The notes under the pieces: generated by a model | Told to the model about the DNA's origin: nothing | What the model saw: the letters and a program-made list of their open reading frames with translations, nothing else | Databases searched by the model: none | Position numbers and translations under genes: made by a program | Assembly (NCBI GenBank): GCA_028292045.1 | Contig: JAQGMZ010000168.1 | Coordinates: forward strand, 1-38,964 | From: Polaromonas sp. | GTDB taxonomy: Bacteria > Pseudomonadota > Gammaproteobacteria > Burkholderiales > Burkholderiaceae_C | Direction of reading: 5' to 3' | DNA: 38,964 bases | In this document: positions 9,976 through 18,756 of the stretch, one piece after another | How positions within the stretch are numbered: position 1 is the stretch's first letter | Layout of the letters: each line of letters opens with the position of its first letter

Positions 9976-9990
9976 CCCGGGCAACCCGGG
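9976..9990. terminator. GC-only hairpin between convergent ppc and permease genes
   Basis: The 30-bp gap between two convergent stop codons is largely taken up by cccggg-caa-cccggg, a 6-bp palindromic stem with a 3-base loop. It has no T-run on either strand. It may act as a bidirectional pause or processing signal, and termination is only a guess from its position. Confidence 0.35.
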
Positions 9991-10000
9991 ACGGCGCATT

Positions 10001-11173
10001 TCAGGAGCCGAGGAATTCGCCGACGGGCTTGAGGTCTTCCACCCGGTCGCACACCGATTTGACGATCATCATGATGGGAATGCCGAGCAGCAGGCCCCAC
10101 ACGCCCCACAGCCAGCCCCAGGCCAGCAGGCCCATGAACACCGCCACCGGGCTGAGCCGGCTGGCGCGGCTGGTCAGCCAGGGCGTGAGCAGGTTGCCCA
10201 CCAGGGTGTGGATGACCAGCGAGGCGCCGCCCACCGCCATGGCCATGTTGACCGAGCCGAACTGCAGAAATGCAACCAATGCCGAGGCGGCTGCGGTCAC
10301 CAGCGATCCAATGTAGGGCACCAGGTTCAGCACGCAGGCGACAACGCCCCAGACGGCGGCATTCTCGAGCCCCAGGAACACCAGGGCCAGCCCGGTCAGC
10401 ACGCCCACCAGCAGGCTGGTCAGCAGTTGCACCTGCAGGTAGCGCTGGATCTGCCCGCTGATCTCGTGCAGCGCCTGCAGCGTGATTTTTTTCTTGCTCA
10501 GGCTGGGCCCGGCCAGCTTGACCAGCTTACGCCGGAAGGTGTCGCCCGAGAGCATCAAAAAGTAGGTCAGGAACACCACCACGGCCACCTGCCCGATCAG
10601 CGCCACCAGGCCGATGGTGCCGGTCCACAGGTAGTCCTTGACGTTGAAACGCGGCGCCTCGATCACCACCCGGGTCGCGCCCCGGTTGGGGCCGCTGACC
10701 GTGCTGCTGTCCCGGGTCGCCTGTTCAATCTGGGCAGCCGCCTTTTGAACCGTGTCCAGCGCGCTGGTCGACTTGCCGCTGCTCGACCTGAGCCCTTGGC
10801 CCAGCTTTTGCGCCGCGGCCGGCAGGGCCTCGATCAGCTGCGCGGCCTCAAGCCGCAGCAGGTACGCGCCCGAACCCAGCGAGCCCAGCACGGCCAGCAG
10901 CAGCACCGCAGAACTCAGCCACCGGGGCATGCGCCGGGTCTCCAGCCAGTTGATCAGGGGTGAAAAAGCATAGCTGAGCAGCACACTGAGCATGATCGGG
11001 ATGAACACGGCCCGCGCCCACTGAAGCACAAACAAGCTGGCAAGTATCGCCAGCACCACCAGCGACACATTGCGCACATCCACCGGCATGTCCAGAAGAA
11101 ACCGGGACGGCTCGGGAAATTCCGTGATGTCGGTTTCGGACTGCGGCTCGCTTGCCAGGGTTTCGTCGGCCAT
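10001..11173 (-). CDS. AI-2E family transporter / PerM-type permease
   Basis: This is a polytopic inner-membrane protein of the AI-2 exporter superfamily (PF01594). Some members export autoinducer-2, some act as Na+/H+ antiporters, and many have no known substrate, so none is assigned. Hydrophobic segments include VSLVVLAILASLFVLQWARAV, VFIPIMLSVLLSYAF, AVLLLAVLGSLGSGAYLL, TIGLVALIGQVAVVVFLTYFLML and the closing LLAWGWLWGVWGLLLGIPIMMIVK. The soluble loop between the third and fourth segments (AAQIEQATRDSS) is typical of the family. The length, 390 residues, is standard. The ATG at 11173 follows AAGGAAGACAA, a good ribosome binding site. The 297-bp gap up to 11470 shows only a weak hairpin (ctgggg/ccccag at about 11274) and no gene. 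Confidence 0.85.
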   Translation of the reverse strand: MADETLASEPQSETDITEFPEPSRFLLDMPVDVRNVSLVVLAILASLFVLQWARAVFIPIMLSVLLSYAFSPLINWLETRRMPRWLSSAVLLLAVLGSLGSGAYLLRLEAAQLIEALPAAAQKLGQGLRSSSGKSTSALDTVQKAAAQIEQATRDSSTVSGPNRGATRVVIEAPRFNVKDYLWTGTIGLVALIGQVAVVVFLTYFLMLSGDTFRRKLVKLAGPSLSKKKITLQALHEISGQIQRYLQVQLLTSLLVGVLTGLALVFLGLENAAVWGVVACVLNLVPYIGSLVTAAASALVAFLQFGSVNMAMAVGGASLVIHTLVGNLLTPWLTSRASRLSPVAVFMGLLAWGWLWGVWGLLLGIPIMMIVKSVCDRVEDLKPVGEFLGS

Positions 11174-11470
11174 TTGTCTTCCTTGTTGATGCGCAGGTGT
11201 GCCCGTGCGGCAATCTGCCGGCCACGGCGCTTGTCATTCCGTCGTGAAACCAGTTCGGGACCCGGCGTGCAACTGGGGTCAATGCCCCAGCCGGGCCAGG
11301 CAACCCCAGCCGGATAGGTTTAAAAACGGAATCTCGAGTATTGCACCCGAAAATCAGGCCTAACACCATAGGACGCCTGCCCTGAAACGGGCCATTGGCA
11401 GTCGAGTTTCTCTGCCGGCGGCGGGCGCCCGGGCCAGGCCGGCCTGCCGCATGTCCCGTATGCCCGGAAA

Positions 11471-12214
11471 TCAGGCCGTGATGGCGTCGCGGACGGCGCC
11501 CAGCTGGCGGCGCGACACGGCCAGCAGTTCGTCCAGCCCGTTCAGGCGTACCGCCCAGCCCTCGCCTTCCTCCGGATCGAAATGCTTTTCCAGCGCACGC
11601 ACCGCGCGCCTGGCGATCAGGGCATTGCGGTGTATGCGCATGAAGCGGCTGCCGTAGCGCGCCTCGAGTTCGCTGAGCGAGCCGTCCAGGATATAGCTGC
11701 GCCGCAGGGTGCGCACCGTGACGTACTTTTGCTCGGCCTTGAAATACAGCACTTCCGCCAGCGGCACCCGCTCGGTATGGCCCCGGTCCTGAATCACCAG
11801 AACCTCTTGCGCCGCGCCAGGCTCGGGCGGATAGCCGGCAAGCATTTTTCGGGCAACTTTCTGGAGCGCCTGGCGCAGGCGCTCCAGCCGCACCGGTTTG
11901 GTCAGGTAGTCGACCGCGTCCAGCTCAAAAGCCTGCACCGCGGGGCCGGCGTGGGCGGTGACGAACACCACCGCCGGCGGCTGCGGCAGCGTGGCGATCA
12001 GCCCGGCCAGCGCCAGCCCGTCTGTTCCGGGCATGTGGATGTCAAGCAGCACCGCGTCAAACGACTGGTGCTGCAGCGCGCGCATGGCCTGCAACGCATC
12101 GGCCGCCTCGGCCGCCACGATGCAGGCCGGTTCGGTGCAGTCGCCCAGCAAGGCGCGCAGGCGGGAGCGCGCCAGCGCTTCGTCATCCACCAGCAGGATT
12201 TTCAAGGTGTTCAT
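11471..12214 (-). CDS. algR: LytTR-family response regulator (AlgR-like)
   Basis: This is a two-component regulator. Residues 1-125 form a receiver domain (ILLVDDEALAR, phosphoacceptor Asp58 in LLDIHMPGTDG, conserved Thr/Lys in FVTAH and YLTKPVRLERL). Residues about 145-247 form a LytTR DNA-binding domain (VLYFKAEQKYVTVRT, RIHRNALI). Proteins of this build bind direct repeats and control surface structures, alginate or motility. The gene sits 3' of and overlaps its kinase by 4 bp (ATGA), so the two are cotranscribed and likely coupled. The partner arrangement next to argH matches algZ/algR of Pseudomonas. The regulon here cannot be read from the sequence, and the symbol is by analogy. Confidence 0.88.
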   Translation of the reverse strand: MNTLKILLVDDEALARSRLRALLGDCTEPACIVAAEAADALQAMRALQHQSFDAVLLDIHMPGTDGLALAGLIATLPQPPAVVFVTAHAGPAVQAFELDAVDYLTKPVRLERLRQALQKVARKMLAGYPPEPGAAQEVLVIQDRGHTERVPLAEVLYFKAEQKYVTVRTLRRSYILDGSLSELEARYGSRFMRIHRNALIARRAVRALEKHFDPEEGEGWAVRLNGLDELLAVSRRQLGAVRDAITA

Positions 12215-13278
12215 AGCGGAATCTCCAGCCGGACCTGAAACAGGCCTTCCTTGCAGCTTGTCTTGAACCGGGCCTGCACGTCGTGCAGCAGGTACAAGCG
12301 GTTGCGGACATTGGCCAGTGCCAGCCCGTGGCCCGGCTGGCCGCCGCCAGCGGGCACCGAATTGGTCACCTTGACCACCACGATGCTGCCGCGCCGGGCG
12401 GTCGATATGCGGATATCCGCGCCGCTGGCGCTGGGCTCAACGCCGTGGCGCACCGCGTTTTCAACCAGGGGCTGCAGCAGCAGGGGCGGCAACCGGGCCG
12501 CATCGGCGCTGGCGTCCAGGCTCCACTGCACGCGGAGCCGGCCGCCGAAGCGGATTTGCTCAATCGCCAGGTAGCGCTCGGCCAGCAGGATTTCCTGCGC
12601 CAGCGTGACCGATTCCGCCGGGTCGGCCAGTGCGCTGCGGAACAGCTCGCTCAGGTCTTCCAGCATGGTTTCGGCGCGGGCCGGTTCGGCGCGCACCAGC
12701 GCAATGGCGCTGTTCAGGGTGTTGAACAGGAAATGCGGCCTGATGCGCGACTGCAGTTCAGCCAGCCGGGCCGCCGTGGCTGCGGGCGTGCGGGCCTGGG
12801 TGCGCCAGAAAAGTCCCGCCAGCACCATGGCCGACAGCAGCATGCCTGAGGCGCCGCTGGCCCACCACGGCGCTTCAAGCTGCAGCGCCATCAGCGTCAG
12901 CAGGCCGCAGGCGTACACGCCGGCAGCCGCGCCCAGCGCCAGGCCGGCCAGCCACTGGTGCTGGATTTTCAGCTGGTTGAGCCGGACCTTGAAAGCGCAA
13001 ACGGTGATCAGCCAGGCCAGCGTGGCCGGCAGCACACCGCCGGTCAGCATGGAAAACAGCAGCAGCCAGCCCAGCGGGTCTGCCGCGCCGAACATGGCGC
13101 CCACCCCCAGCGAAGCCTGCACGAACAAGACCACCCGAAGCACCACCCCGACATGGCAGGCGTCAAACAGGGTAGCTGGCGGAACGAAGGACGCAGCAGC
13201 GCCAGCGCCATCAAACGGCGCCAGGCTGCCAAGCAGCGTGGAATCATCCGGGTACGGGGTGTCGGTGGGGGGGTTCAT
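12211..13278 (-). CDS. algZ: LytS/AlgZ-type sensor histidine kinase
   Basis: This is a membrane sensor kinase of the His_kinase/LytS class, cognate to the adjacent LytTR regulator. From MNPPTDTPYPDD there is a short cytoplasmic tail, then four or more membrane segments (VGVVLRVVLFVQASLGVGAMF, LLLFSMLTGGVLPATLAWL, AGLALGAAAGVYACGLL, GMLLSAMVLAGLFW). The phosphoacceptor motif RIRPHFLFNTLNS (His182) follows, then the ATPase N-box LLLQPLVENAVRHG and the glycine box GHGLALANVRNRL. The track ORF runs to 14874, but everything above 13278 is antisense to argH and is not real. The ATG at 13278 gives a 355-residue protein of the right size. No periplasmic sensor domain is visible, so the signal probably enters through the membrane. 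Confidence 0.88.
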   Translation of the reverse strand: MNPPTDTPYPDDSTLLGSLAPFDGAGAAASFVPPATLFDACHVGVVLRVVLFVQASLGVGAMFGAADPLGWLLLFSMLTGGVLPATLAWLITVCAFKVRLNQLKIQHQWLAGLALGAAAGVYACGLLTLMALQLEAPWWASGASGMLLSAMVLAGLFWRTQARTPAATAARLAELQSRIRPHFLFNTLNSAIALVRAEPARAETMLEDLSELFRSALADPAESVTLAQEILLAERYLAIEQIRFGGRLRVQWSLDASADAARLPPLLLQPLVENAVRHGVEPSASGADIRISTARRGSIVVVKVTNSVPAGGGQPGHGLALANVRNRLYLLHDVQARFKTSCKEGLFQVRLEIPL

Positions 13279-13335
13279 CGAGCGCGGGCGGCAAGGGTTG
13301 TGGTTCAGTATGGACTGGATTTTCAGGCCTGCGGG

Positions 13336-13354
13336 GGCGAATATAAAATTCGCC
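13336..13354. promoter_or_regulatory. Palindromic promoter/operator candidate between algZ and argH
   Basis: In the 204-bp divergent gap between algZ and argH, ggcgaat-ATAAA-attcgcc is a perfect 7-bp inverted repeat. Its centre includes TATAAA, a good -10 hexamer on the plus strand for argH. No convincing -35 was found at the right spacing. A regulator bound here would cover the promoter. Confidence 0.4.
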
Positions 13355-13482
13355 TCGGCAAGTATTGCACTGGCCATGACGCTTGCACCCGGTGCGAAGT
13401 CCTGTTTCAGCCCCGTGGCTGTTGTTTTTCCAGCGCAGTGTTGCTCCACCCGGCACACAGACCGCCACCATGAAAGCCCGAC

Positions 13483-14895
13483 GTGAACCAATTCGACAAA
13501 AAATCCCAAGCCTGGTCTGCCCTGTTTTCGGAGCCCGTGAGCGAGCTGGTCAAGCGCTACACCTCCAGCGTGTTTTTTGACAAGCGGCTTGCCCAAGCCG
13601 ACATTGCCGGCTCGCTGGCGCATGCCGGCATGCTCGCCGCGCAAGGCATCATCGCGCCGGCCGACCTGCAGGCCATCCAGACCGGCATGGCGCAGATCAC
13701 GCAAGAGATCGAATCCGGCGCTTTCGAATGGCAGCTCGACCTGGAGGACGTGCACCTGAACATCGAGGCGCGGCTGACCCAGCTGGTTGGCGACCCCGGC
13801 AAGCGCCTGCACACCGGCCGCTCGCGCAACGACCAGGTCGCCACCGACGTGCGCCTGTGGCTGCGCGGCGAGATCGACCTGATCGGCGGCCTGCTGGTCG
13901 AGCTGCAAAAAGCGCTGGTCGAGATGGCCGATAAAAATGTGGAAGTCATCCTGCCCGGCTTCACCCACCTGCAGGTGGCCCAGCCGGTGAGCTTTGGCCA
14001 CCACATGCTGGCCTATGTCGAGATGTTCAGCCGCGACGCCGAACGCCTGCAGGAAGTGCGCCGCCGCGTGAACCGCCTGCCGCTGGGCGCCGCCGCGCTG
14101 GCCGGCACCAGCTACCCGCTGGACCGCGAGCGCGTCGCCGTCACGCTCGGCATGGTCGATGAGAACGGCCTGCCGCAGGTCTGCCAGAACAGCCTGGACG
14201 CCGTGAGCGACCGCGACTTCGCCATCGAATTCACCGCCGCCGCGACATTGGCGATGGTGCACATCAGCCGCATGAGCGAAGAGCTGATTTTGTGGATGAG
14301 CCAGAACTTCGGCTTCATCCACATTGCCGACCGCTTCACCACCGGTTCGTCCATCATGCCGCAGAAGAAAAACCCGGACGTGCCCGAACTGGCGCGCGGC
14401 AAGACCGGCCGCGTGGTCGGCCACCTGATGGGGCTGATCACCTTGATGAAGGGCCAGCCGCTGGCCTACAACAAGGACAATCAGGAAGACAAGGAGCCGC
14501 TGTTCGACACGGTGGACACGCTGAAGGACACGCTGCGCATCTTTGCCGACATGGTGGGCGGCATCACCGTCAGGCCCGAAGCCATGGAGCGCGCCGCCCT
14601 GCGCGGCTATGCCACCGCCACCGACCTGGCCGACTACCTGACCAAAAAAGGCCTGCCGTTTCGCGACGCGCACGAAACCGTCGCCCATGCGGTCAAGGCC
14701 GCCACCGCCCAGCAGGTCGACCTGTCGGAATTGCCGCTGGCGGTGCTGCAAGGCTTCAATGCGTCGATTGAACAGGACGTGTACGGCGTGCTGAGCCTGC
14801 GCGGCTCGCTGAACGCCCGAAATACGCTGGGCGGCACGGCGCCCAGCCAGGTACGGGCGCAAATTGCGCGGCACCGGCTGCGTTTGGGCAACTAA
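13483..14895 (+). CDS. argH: Argininosuccinate lyase
   Basis: ArgH splits argininosuccinate into arginine and fumarate, the last step of arginine synthesis. It belongs to the fumarase/aspartase superfamily and acts as a cytosolic tetramer. The protein has [13 protein letters not shown] near residue 110, [15 protein letters not shown], and the superfamily signature [15 protein letters not shown] near residue 289, whose mobile loop carries the catalytic Ser. The length, 470 residues, is normal. The start appears to be GTG at 13483 ([15 protein letters not shown]). An ATG at 13470 is out of frame. It is divergent from the algZ/algR pair, as in Pseudomonas. Confidence 0.97.
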   Translation: MNQFDKKSQAWSALFSEPVSELVKRYTSSVFFDKRLAQADIAGSLAHAGMLAAQGIIAPADLQAIQTGMAQITQEIESGAFEWQLDLEDVHLNIEARLTQLVGDPGKRLHTGRSRNDQVATDVRLWLRGEIDLIGGLLVELQKALVEMADKNVEVILPGFTHLQVAQPVSFGHHMLAYVEMFSRDAERLQEVRRRVNRLPLGAAALAGTSYPLDRERVAVTLGMVDENGLPQVCQNSLDAVSDRDFAIEFTAAATLAMVHISRMSEELILWMSQNFGFIHIADRFTTGSSIMPQKKNPDVPELARGKTGRVVGHLMGLITLMKGQPLAYNKDNQEDKEPLFDTVDTLKDTLRIFADMVGGITVRPEAMERAALRGYATATDLADYLTKKGLPFRDAHETVAHAVKAATAQQVDLSELPLAVLQGFNASIEQDVYGVLSLRGSLNARNTLGGTAPSQVRAQIARHRLRLGN

Positions 14896-14937
14896 CGGAT
14901 TTTGGGTTCAGCCTGCCAGTTCGCCTGGCGCACGACA

Positions 14938-14972
14938 GCCTGGCGCAACAGCTTGCAAGCCAGGCGGGTTTT
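14938..14972 (+). terminator. Weak terminator candidate after argH
   Basis: A 7-bp stem (gcctggc / gccaggc) with a 14-nt loop is followed by gggtttt. It lies 43 bp after the argH stop and before the next operon. The loop is long and the T-run short, so it is only plausible. Confidence 0.35.
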
Positions 14973-15032
14973 GACGGTTCAAGCCATGCCCGAGCTGGAT
15001 TTTCGACATTCTTCGATCCTGAGGAACCTTGC

Positions 15033-15692
15033 ATGCGCCTGTTGCTGGTGGAAGACGACGCCATGATCGGCGAGGCGGTGCTGCAGGTGCTGCGCACCGA
15101 GCATTACGCCGTGGACTGGGTGCGCGATGGCGCCATGGCGGATGCGGCCTTGCGCAGCGAGCAGTACGACCTGGTGCTGCTTGACCTCGGCCTGCCCCAA
15201 CGCGATGGCCTGGAGGTGCTGCGCGCATTGCGGTCCCGCCATGCGTCGGTTCCCGTCCTGGTCGCCACGGCGCGCGACGCGGTGGGCGACCGCATTGCCG
15301 GGCTCGATGCCGGCGCCGACGATTATCTGGTCAAGCCGTACGACACCGACGAGCTGCTGGCGCGCATTCGCGCCCTTTTGCGCCGCAGCGGGGGCCGGGG
15401 CGAGCCGGTGTTTGAACACAAAGGCGTGAGCCTGAACCCGGCCACCCGCGAAGCCATGGTGCAGGGCCAGCCGGTGTCGCTGTCGGCGCGTGAATGGTCG
15501 GTGCTCGAAGCGCTGCTGGCCCGGCCCGGCGCCTTGCTGTCGCGCGCGCAGCTGGAGGAAAAGCTGTTCAGCTGGAAAGACGACATCAGCAGCAATGCGG
15601 TCGAGGTGTACGTCCACGGCCTTCGCAAGAAACTGGGCAATGACTTCATCCAGACCGTTCGCGGCCTGGGCTACCTGGTGCCCAGGGCATGA
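15033..15692 (+). CDS. OmpR-family response regulator (QseB/PmrA-like)
   Basis: This is a two-component transcription regulator. The receiver domain has acidic residues in LLLVEDDAM, phosphoacceptor Asp51 in LLDLGLPQRDG, Thr/Ala in VATARD, and Lys in YLVKPYDTDELLARI. The winged-helix DNA-binding domain of the OmpR class runs from about residue 125 (VSLSAREWSVLEALL) and ends IQTVRGLGYLVPRA. The best match by eye is the QseB/TctD/PmrA branch. The ATG at 15033 has gaggaa upstream. The stop overlaps the kinase start by 4 bp. A direct-repeat site of the kind this branch binds lies before degP downstream, suggesting the protease is a target. The symbol is left blank because the signal is unknown. 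Confidence 0.92.
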   Translation: MRLLLVEDDAMIGEAVLQVLRTEHYAVDWVRDGAMADAALRSEQYDLVLLDLGLPQRDGLEVLRALRSRHASVPVLVATARDAVGDRIAGLDAGADDYLVKPYDTDELLARIRALLRRSGGRGEPVFEHKGVSLNPATREAMVQGQPVSLSAREWSVLEALLARPGALLSRAQLEEKLFSWKDDISSNAVEVYVHGLRKKLGNDFIQTVRGLGYLVPRA

Positions 15693-17035
15693 GCGGCGCG
15701 CACTCCCTCAGGCGCCGCCTGCTCGGGTTGGTGCTGGTGGCGATTTTGCTGGCCGCCGTGGTGCAGGCCGCCACCGCTTACCAGGGGGCCCTGCGCCAGG
15801 CCGACGCGCTGTTTGACGACCATCTGCAACAGATGGCGCGTTCGCTGCGCAACGGCATTGCGCCTGGAATGGCACAGGCCGAGCCCGCAGACGATCCGGG
15901 CTATGAACTGCAGATCCAGATCTGGGGCCAGGACGGTACGCAAATTTTTCGCTCCACCCGCTCGGCCCTGCCACTGCGCGCGGTGCTGGGCTTTTCCGAA
16001 ATTGAGGCAAATGGCAACCGCTACCGGGTGTACACGCTGCAAACGCCGTTGCAAACCGTCCAGATCGCCCAGGACCTGAGCGCCCGCACGGCCAGGGCCC
16101 GCGCACTGGCGCTGCGGGCGGTGCTGCCGTTTGCCTGGCTCACGCCGCTGCTGATGCTGGCGGTCTGGTGGATCATCAAGCGCTCGCTGGCGCCCATTGA
16201 ACGCACGCGCCGCGCCGTGGCCGGCCGCGCCGCCCAGGACCTCTCGCCGCTGGAGGACGCCGGCCTGCCCGACGAAGTCAAGCCGCTGGTCGATGAGCTC
16301 AACCTGCTGTTTAGCCGGGTGCGCAGTGCGTTTGAGGCGCAAAAGCATTTTGTCGCCGATGCCGCGCATGAGCTGCGCTCGCCCCTGACCGCGCTGAAGC
16401 TTCAGGCGCAGTCGCTGCGCCGCCTGGGCAGGGAACCAGAAGCACGCGAGGCCGCAGTTGCACGGCTGAACCAGGGGCTTGACCGGGCCATCCGCGGCGT
16501 CGAGCAACTGCTGCTGCTGGCGCGCGAAGAAGCCGGGCCGGAACTCGCCGGCAGCGGCCGGGTTGACTTGCAGCAGGTGGTTCAGCTGGCCGTGGCCGAT
16601 GTGCTGGCGCAGGCGCGGCAAAAAAACATTGACCTGGGACTTGCCGGCCATCCTCCCGGGGACGAACTGCATGCCCTGCCGGAGATCGCCGGCCAGGCGG
16701 ACGCCTTGCGCATCCTGCTGCGCAACCTGCTTGAAAATGCGGTCAAGTATTCGCCGCCGGGCGGCCAGGTCGATGTGTCGCTTGCGCAGCATCAAGGCCA
16801 GCCGGTGCTCACGGTCGAGGACAGCGGCCCCGGCATTGCGCCGCAAAACCGCCAGCGGGTGTTCGACCGTTTTTTCCGCATCGCCGGCACGGCGCAGGAA
16901 AGCGGCAGCGGCCTGGGGCTGGCGATCGTCAAGGCAATTGCCGACCGGCACGGCGCGGTGCTGGAACTGGACCGCTCGACGCGCCTGGGCGGACTGAAGG
17001 TCGCGCTGCGTTTTCCCGCTGCCGCACCCGGCTGA
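15689..17035 (+). CDS. Sensor histidine kinase (QseC-like)
   Basis: This is a membrane sensor kinase paired with the preceding regulator. A first membrane segment (LLGLVLVAILLAAVVQAATAY, about 11-31) leads into a periplasmic domain of about 110 residues that looks like the short 2CSK_N-type sensor of QseC/PmrB-like kinases. A second membrane segment covers about 143-163 (VLPFAWLTPLLMLAVWWII). Then come a HAMP-like linker, the phosphoacceptor box DAAHELRSPLTALK with His227, the N-box LLRNLLENAVKYSPPGG, VEDSGPGIA, FDRFFR and the glycine box GSGLGLAIVKAIA. All catalytic motifs are intact, so it should be active. The 448-residue length is standard. It overlaps the regulator by 4 bp and lies 84 bp before degP. 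Confidence 0.92.
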   Translation: MSGAHSLRRRLLGLVLVAILLAAVVQAATAYQGALRQADALFDDHLQQMARSLRNGIAPGMAQAEPADDPGYELQIQIWGQDGTQIFRSTRSALPLRAVLGFSEIEANGNRYRVYTLQTPLQTVQIAQDLSARTARARALALRAVLPFAWLTPLLMLAVWWIIKRSLAPIERTRRAVAGRAAQDLSPLEDAGLPDEVKPLVDELNLLFSRVRSAFEAQKHFVADAAHELRSPLTALKLQAQSLRRLGREPEAREAAVARLNQGLDRAIRGVEQLLLLAREEAGPELAGSGRVDLQQVVQLAVADVLAQARQKNIDLGLAGHPPGDELHALPEIAGQADALRILLRNLLENAVKYSPPGGQVDVSLAQHQGQPVLTVEDSGPGIAPQNRQRVFDRFFRIAGTAQESGSGLGLAIVKAIADRHGAVLELDRSTRLGGLKVALRFPAAAPG

Positions 17036-17037
17036 AC

Positions 17038-17054
17038 TTTAAGTTTCGTCTAAG
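17038..17054 (+). promoter_or_regulatory. Direct-repeat operator candidate before degP (QseB/PmrA-type)
   Basis: TTTAAG-N5-TCTAAG is a tandem repeat with an 11-bp period. It starts two bases after the kinase stop and lies 66 bp before the degP ATG. OmpR-type regulators of the PmrA/QseB branch bind such CTTAA-like half sites one helical turn apart. A possible -10 (CATAGT, 17065-17070) follows 10 bp downstream. The candidate regulator is the RR at 15033. Confidence 0.45.
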
Positions 17055-17119
17055 CCTGCGTCGCCATAGTTGACAGCACCGGCACCTGTGCGTGCTGTTC
17101 AAAGGCAAGGAGTTTTTTC

Positions 17120-18631
17120 ATGGCATCAGCCGTTTCAACCAATACCCGCCTGTTTGCAGCCCTGCTGGCGGCGGGCGCCGTCGGGGGCGCCGGAGTCGGC
17201 GCCTTCAACAGCCTGCATTCGCCCGCCCAGGCCGCGCTGTCGGCCCCGGCTTTGGTGGCCGGCGTTGCGCCCGTTGCCCCCCTGGCCCTGCCCGACTTTT
17301 CGCAGATCACCGAGCGCTACGGGCCCTCGGTGGTCAACATCAGCGTGACCGGCACGCGCAAAGTCTCCAGCGATCCAGTGCAGGGCAGCGCCGACGATGA
17401 AGACGGGCAGCCCGGCGGCCCGCTGGATGAATTCTTCCGGCGTTTCCAGCAAGGCCAGGCTCCGGGCGCCGGCCGGAACAGGCAGGGCGGGCCGCAGGAG
17501 ATGCCCAGCCACGGCCAGGGCTCGGGCTTTATCGTCAGCGCGGACGGCATTATCTTGACCAATGCCCATGTGGTGCGCGGCGCCAGGGAAGTCACCGTCA
17601 AACTGACCGACAGGCGCGAGTTCCGCGCCAAGGTTTTGGGCGCTGACGCCAAAACCGACATTGCCGTGCTCAAGATCGACGCCAGCAACCTGCCGGTTGC
17701 CGCGCTGGGTAAGTCCGGCGAGTTGAAAGTTGGCGAATGGGTGCTGGCGATAGGCTCGCCCTTCGGTTTTGAAAACACTGTGACCGCCGGCGTGGTGAGC
17801 GCCAAGGGCCGGTCCCTGCCCGACGACAGCGCCGTGCCGTTCATCCAGACCGACGTGGCCATCAATCCGGGCAATTCGGGCGGTCCGCTGTTCAACGCGC
17901 GCGGCGAAGTGGTCGGCATCAATTCGCAGATCTACACCCGAAGCGGTGGTTACCAGGGCGTGTCGTTTGCCATCCCGATTGACGTGGCGAACAAGGTCAA
18001 GCAGCAGATCGTGGCCAACGGCAAGGTCGAGCATGCCCGGCTGGGCGTTTCGGTGCAGGAGGTGAACCAGGCCTTTGCCGACTCCTTCAGGCTCGACAAG
18101 CCCGAAGGTGCGCTGGTGTCGTCGGTGGAAAAAGGCAGTCCGGCCGACAAGGCGGGCCTGCAGCCGGGCGACGTGATCCGCCAGGCCAGCGGCCAGCCGA
18201 TCATTTCGTCGGGAGACCTGCCGGCGGTGATCGGCCAGGCTGCCCCGGGCGACAGCATCAAGCTCATTGTCTGGCGCCAGGGGGCGGCCAGGCAATTCAC
18301 GGCGCGCCTGATCAATGCCGACGACAAGGCGGTGGAGCTTTCCAGCAAACAGGACACGCCAGGCCAGGGCAAGCTGGGCCTGGCCTTGCGACCGCTGTCG
18401 CCCGACGAACAGCAGCAATCCGACATTGACGGCGGACTGCTCGTGCAGCAGGCCAGCGGACCGTCGGCTCTGGCCGGCGTGCTGGCCGGCGACGTGCTGC
18501 TGTCGGTCAATGGCGTTGCGGTGAAAAACATCGACCAGGTACGCGCCACCGTCGGCAGATCGCAAAAATCGGTGGCGCTGCTGATCCAGCGGGGTGACAG
18601 CAAGATATTTGTGCCGGTCAATCCGGGCTGA
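17120..18631 (+). CDS. degP: Do/DegP-family periplasmic serine protease (MucD-like)
   Basis: This is an HtrA-type protease/chaperone that degrades misfolded envelope proteins in the periplasm. The N-terminus MASAVSTNTRLFAALLAAGAVGGAGVGAF is a membrane-spanning or uncleaved signal segment. The trypsin-like domain has the full triad: His150 (LTNAHVV), Asp180 (AKTDIAVLKI) and Ser253 (NPGNSGGPLFN). Two PDZ domains follow, from about residue 310 (RLGVSVQEVNQ, GSPADKAGLQPGDVI) and from about 415 (ALAGVLAGDVLLSVNGVAV). There is a Gln/Gly-rich linker around 105-130, typical of DegP/DegQ. The length is 503. aaggag lies 7 bp before the ATG. Following a two-component pair, it probably belongs to the regulator's envelope-stress response. 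The mucD name would also fit. Confidence 0.94.
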   Translation: MASAVSTNTRLFAALLAAGAVGGAGVGAFNSLHSPAQAALSAPALVAGVAPVAPLALPDFSQITERYGPSVVNISVTGTRKVSSDPVQGSADDEDGQPGGPLDEFFRRFQQGQAPGAGRNRQGGPQEMPSHGQGSGFIVSADGIILTNAHVVRGAREVTVKLTDRREFRAKVLGADAKTDIAVLKIDASNLPVAALGKSGELKVGEWVLAIGSPFGFENTVTAGVVSAKGRSLPDDSAVPFIQTDVAINPGNSGGPLFNARGEVVGINSQIYTRSGGYQGVSFAIPIDVANKVKQQIVANGKVEHARLGVSVQEVNQAFADSFRLDKPEGALVSSVEKGSPADKAGLQPGDVIRQASGQPIISSGDLPAVIGQAAPGDSIKLIVWRQGAARQFTARLINADDKAVELSSKQDTPGQGKLGLALRPLSPDEQQQSDIDGGLLVQQASGPSALAGVLAGDVLLSVNGVAVKNIDQVRATVGRSQKSVALLIQRGDSKIFVPVNPG

Positions 18632-18636
18632 CAGCT

Positions 18637-18663
18637 GCAGGCCGGCAGCCAATGCCGGCCTGC
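18637..18663 (+). terminator. Strong hairpin just after degP
   Basis: An 11-bp perfect stem (gcaggccggca / tgccggcctgc, loop gccaa) begins six bases after the stop. There is no T-run after it, so it may stabilise the 3' end or work with Rho rather than act as a classical terminator. Confidence 0.45.
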
Positions 18664-18689
18664 GGCGCAGTCTGTAGCCACGATGAAAA

Positions 18690-18706
18690 TTTAACAATTC
18701 CTTACC
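18690..18706 (+). promoter_or_regulatory. Second direct-repeat site before the esterase promoter
   Basis: TTTAAC-N5-CTTACC has the same 11-bp period as the repeat before degP and lies 21 bp upstream of a promoter-like TTGATG. It is a weaker match, and it could place the esterase under the same regulator. Confidence 0.3.
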
Positions 18707-18726
18707 AGCAGGCACGGTTTTTGGTA

Positions 18727-18756
18727 TTGATGGGTTCACGGCTGAGCAGGTATTAT
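18727..18756 (+). promoter_or_regulatory. Sigma-70-type promoter of the SGNH esterase gene
   Basis: TTGATG (4/6 to the -35 consensus), an 18-bp spacer and TATTAT (5/6 to the -10 consensus) lie about 125 bp before the chosen ATG at 18880. This leaves a 5' leader of about 115 bp that was translated only in the track's over-long ORF. Confidence 0.45.

Noticed and set aside
12211-14874. 887-residue minus-strand ORF
   Set aside because: Only the part below 13278 is the sensor kinase. The rest is antisense to argH and has the His/Gln/Val-rich look of a reverse-frame shadow.
17135-18739. 534-residue minus-strand ORF over degP
   Set aside because: It is a reverse-frame shadow of a gene with an intact protease triad and PDZ domains.
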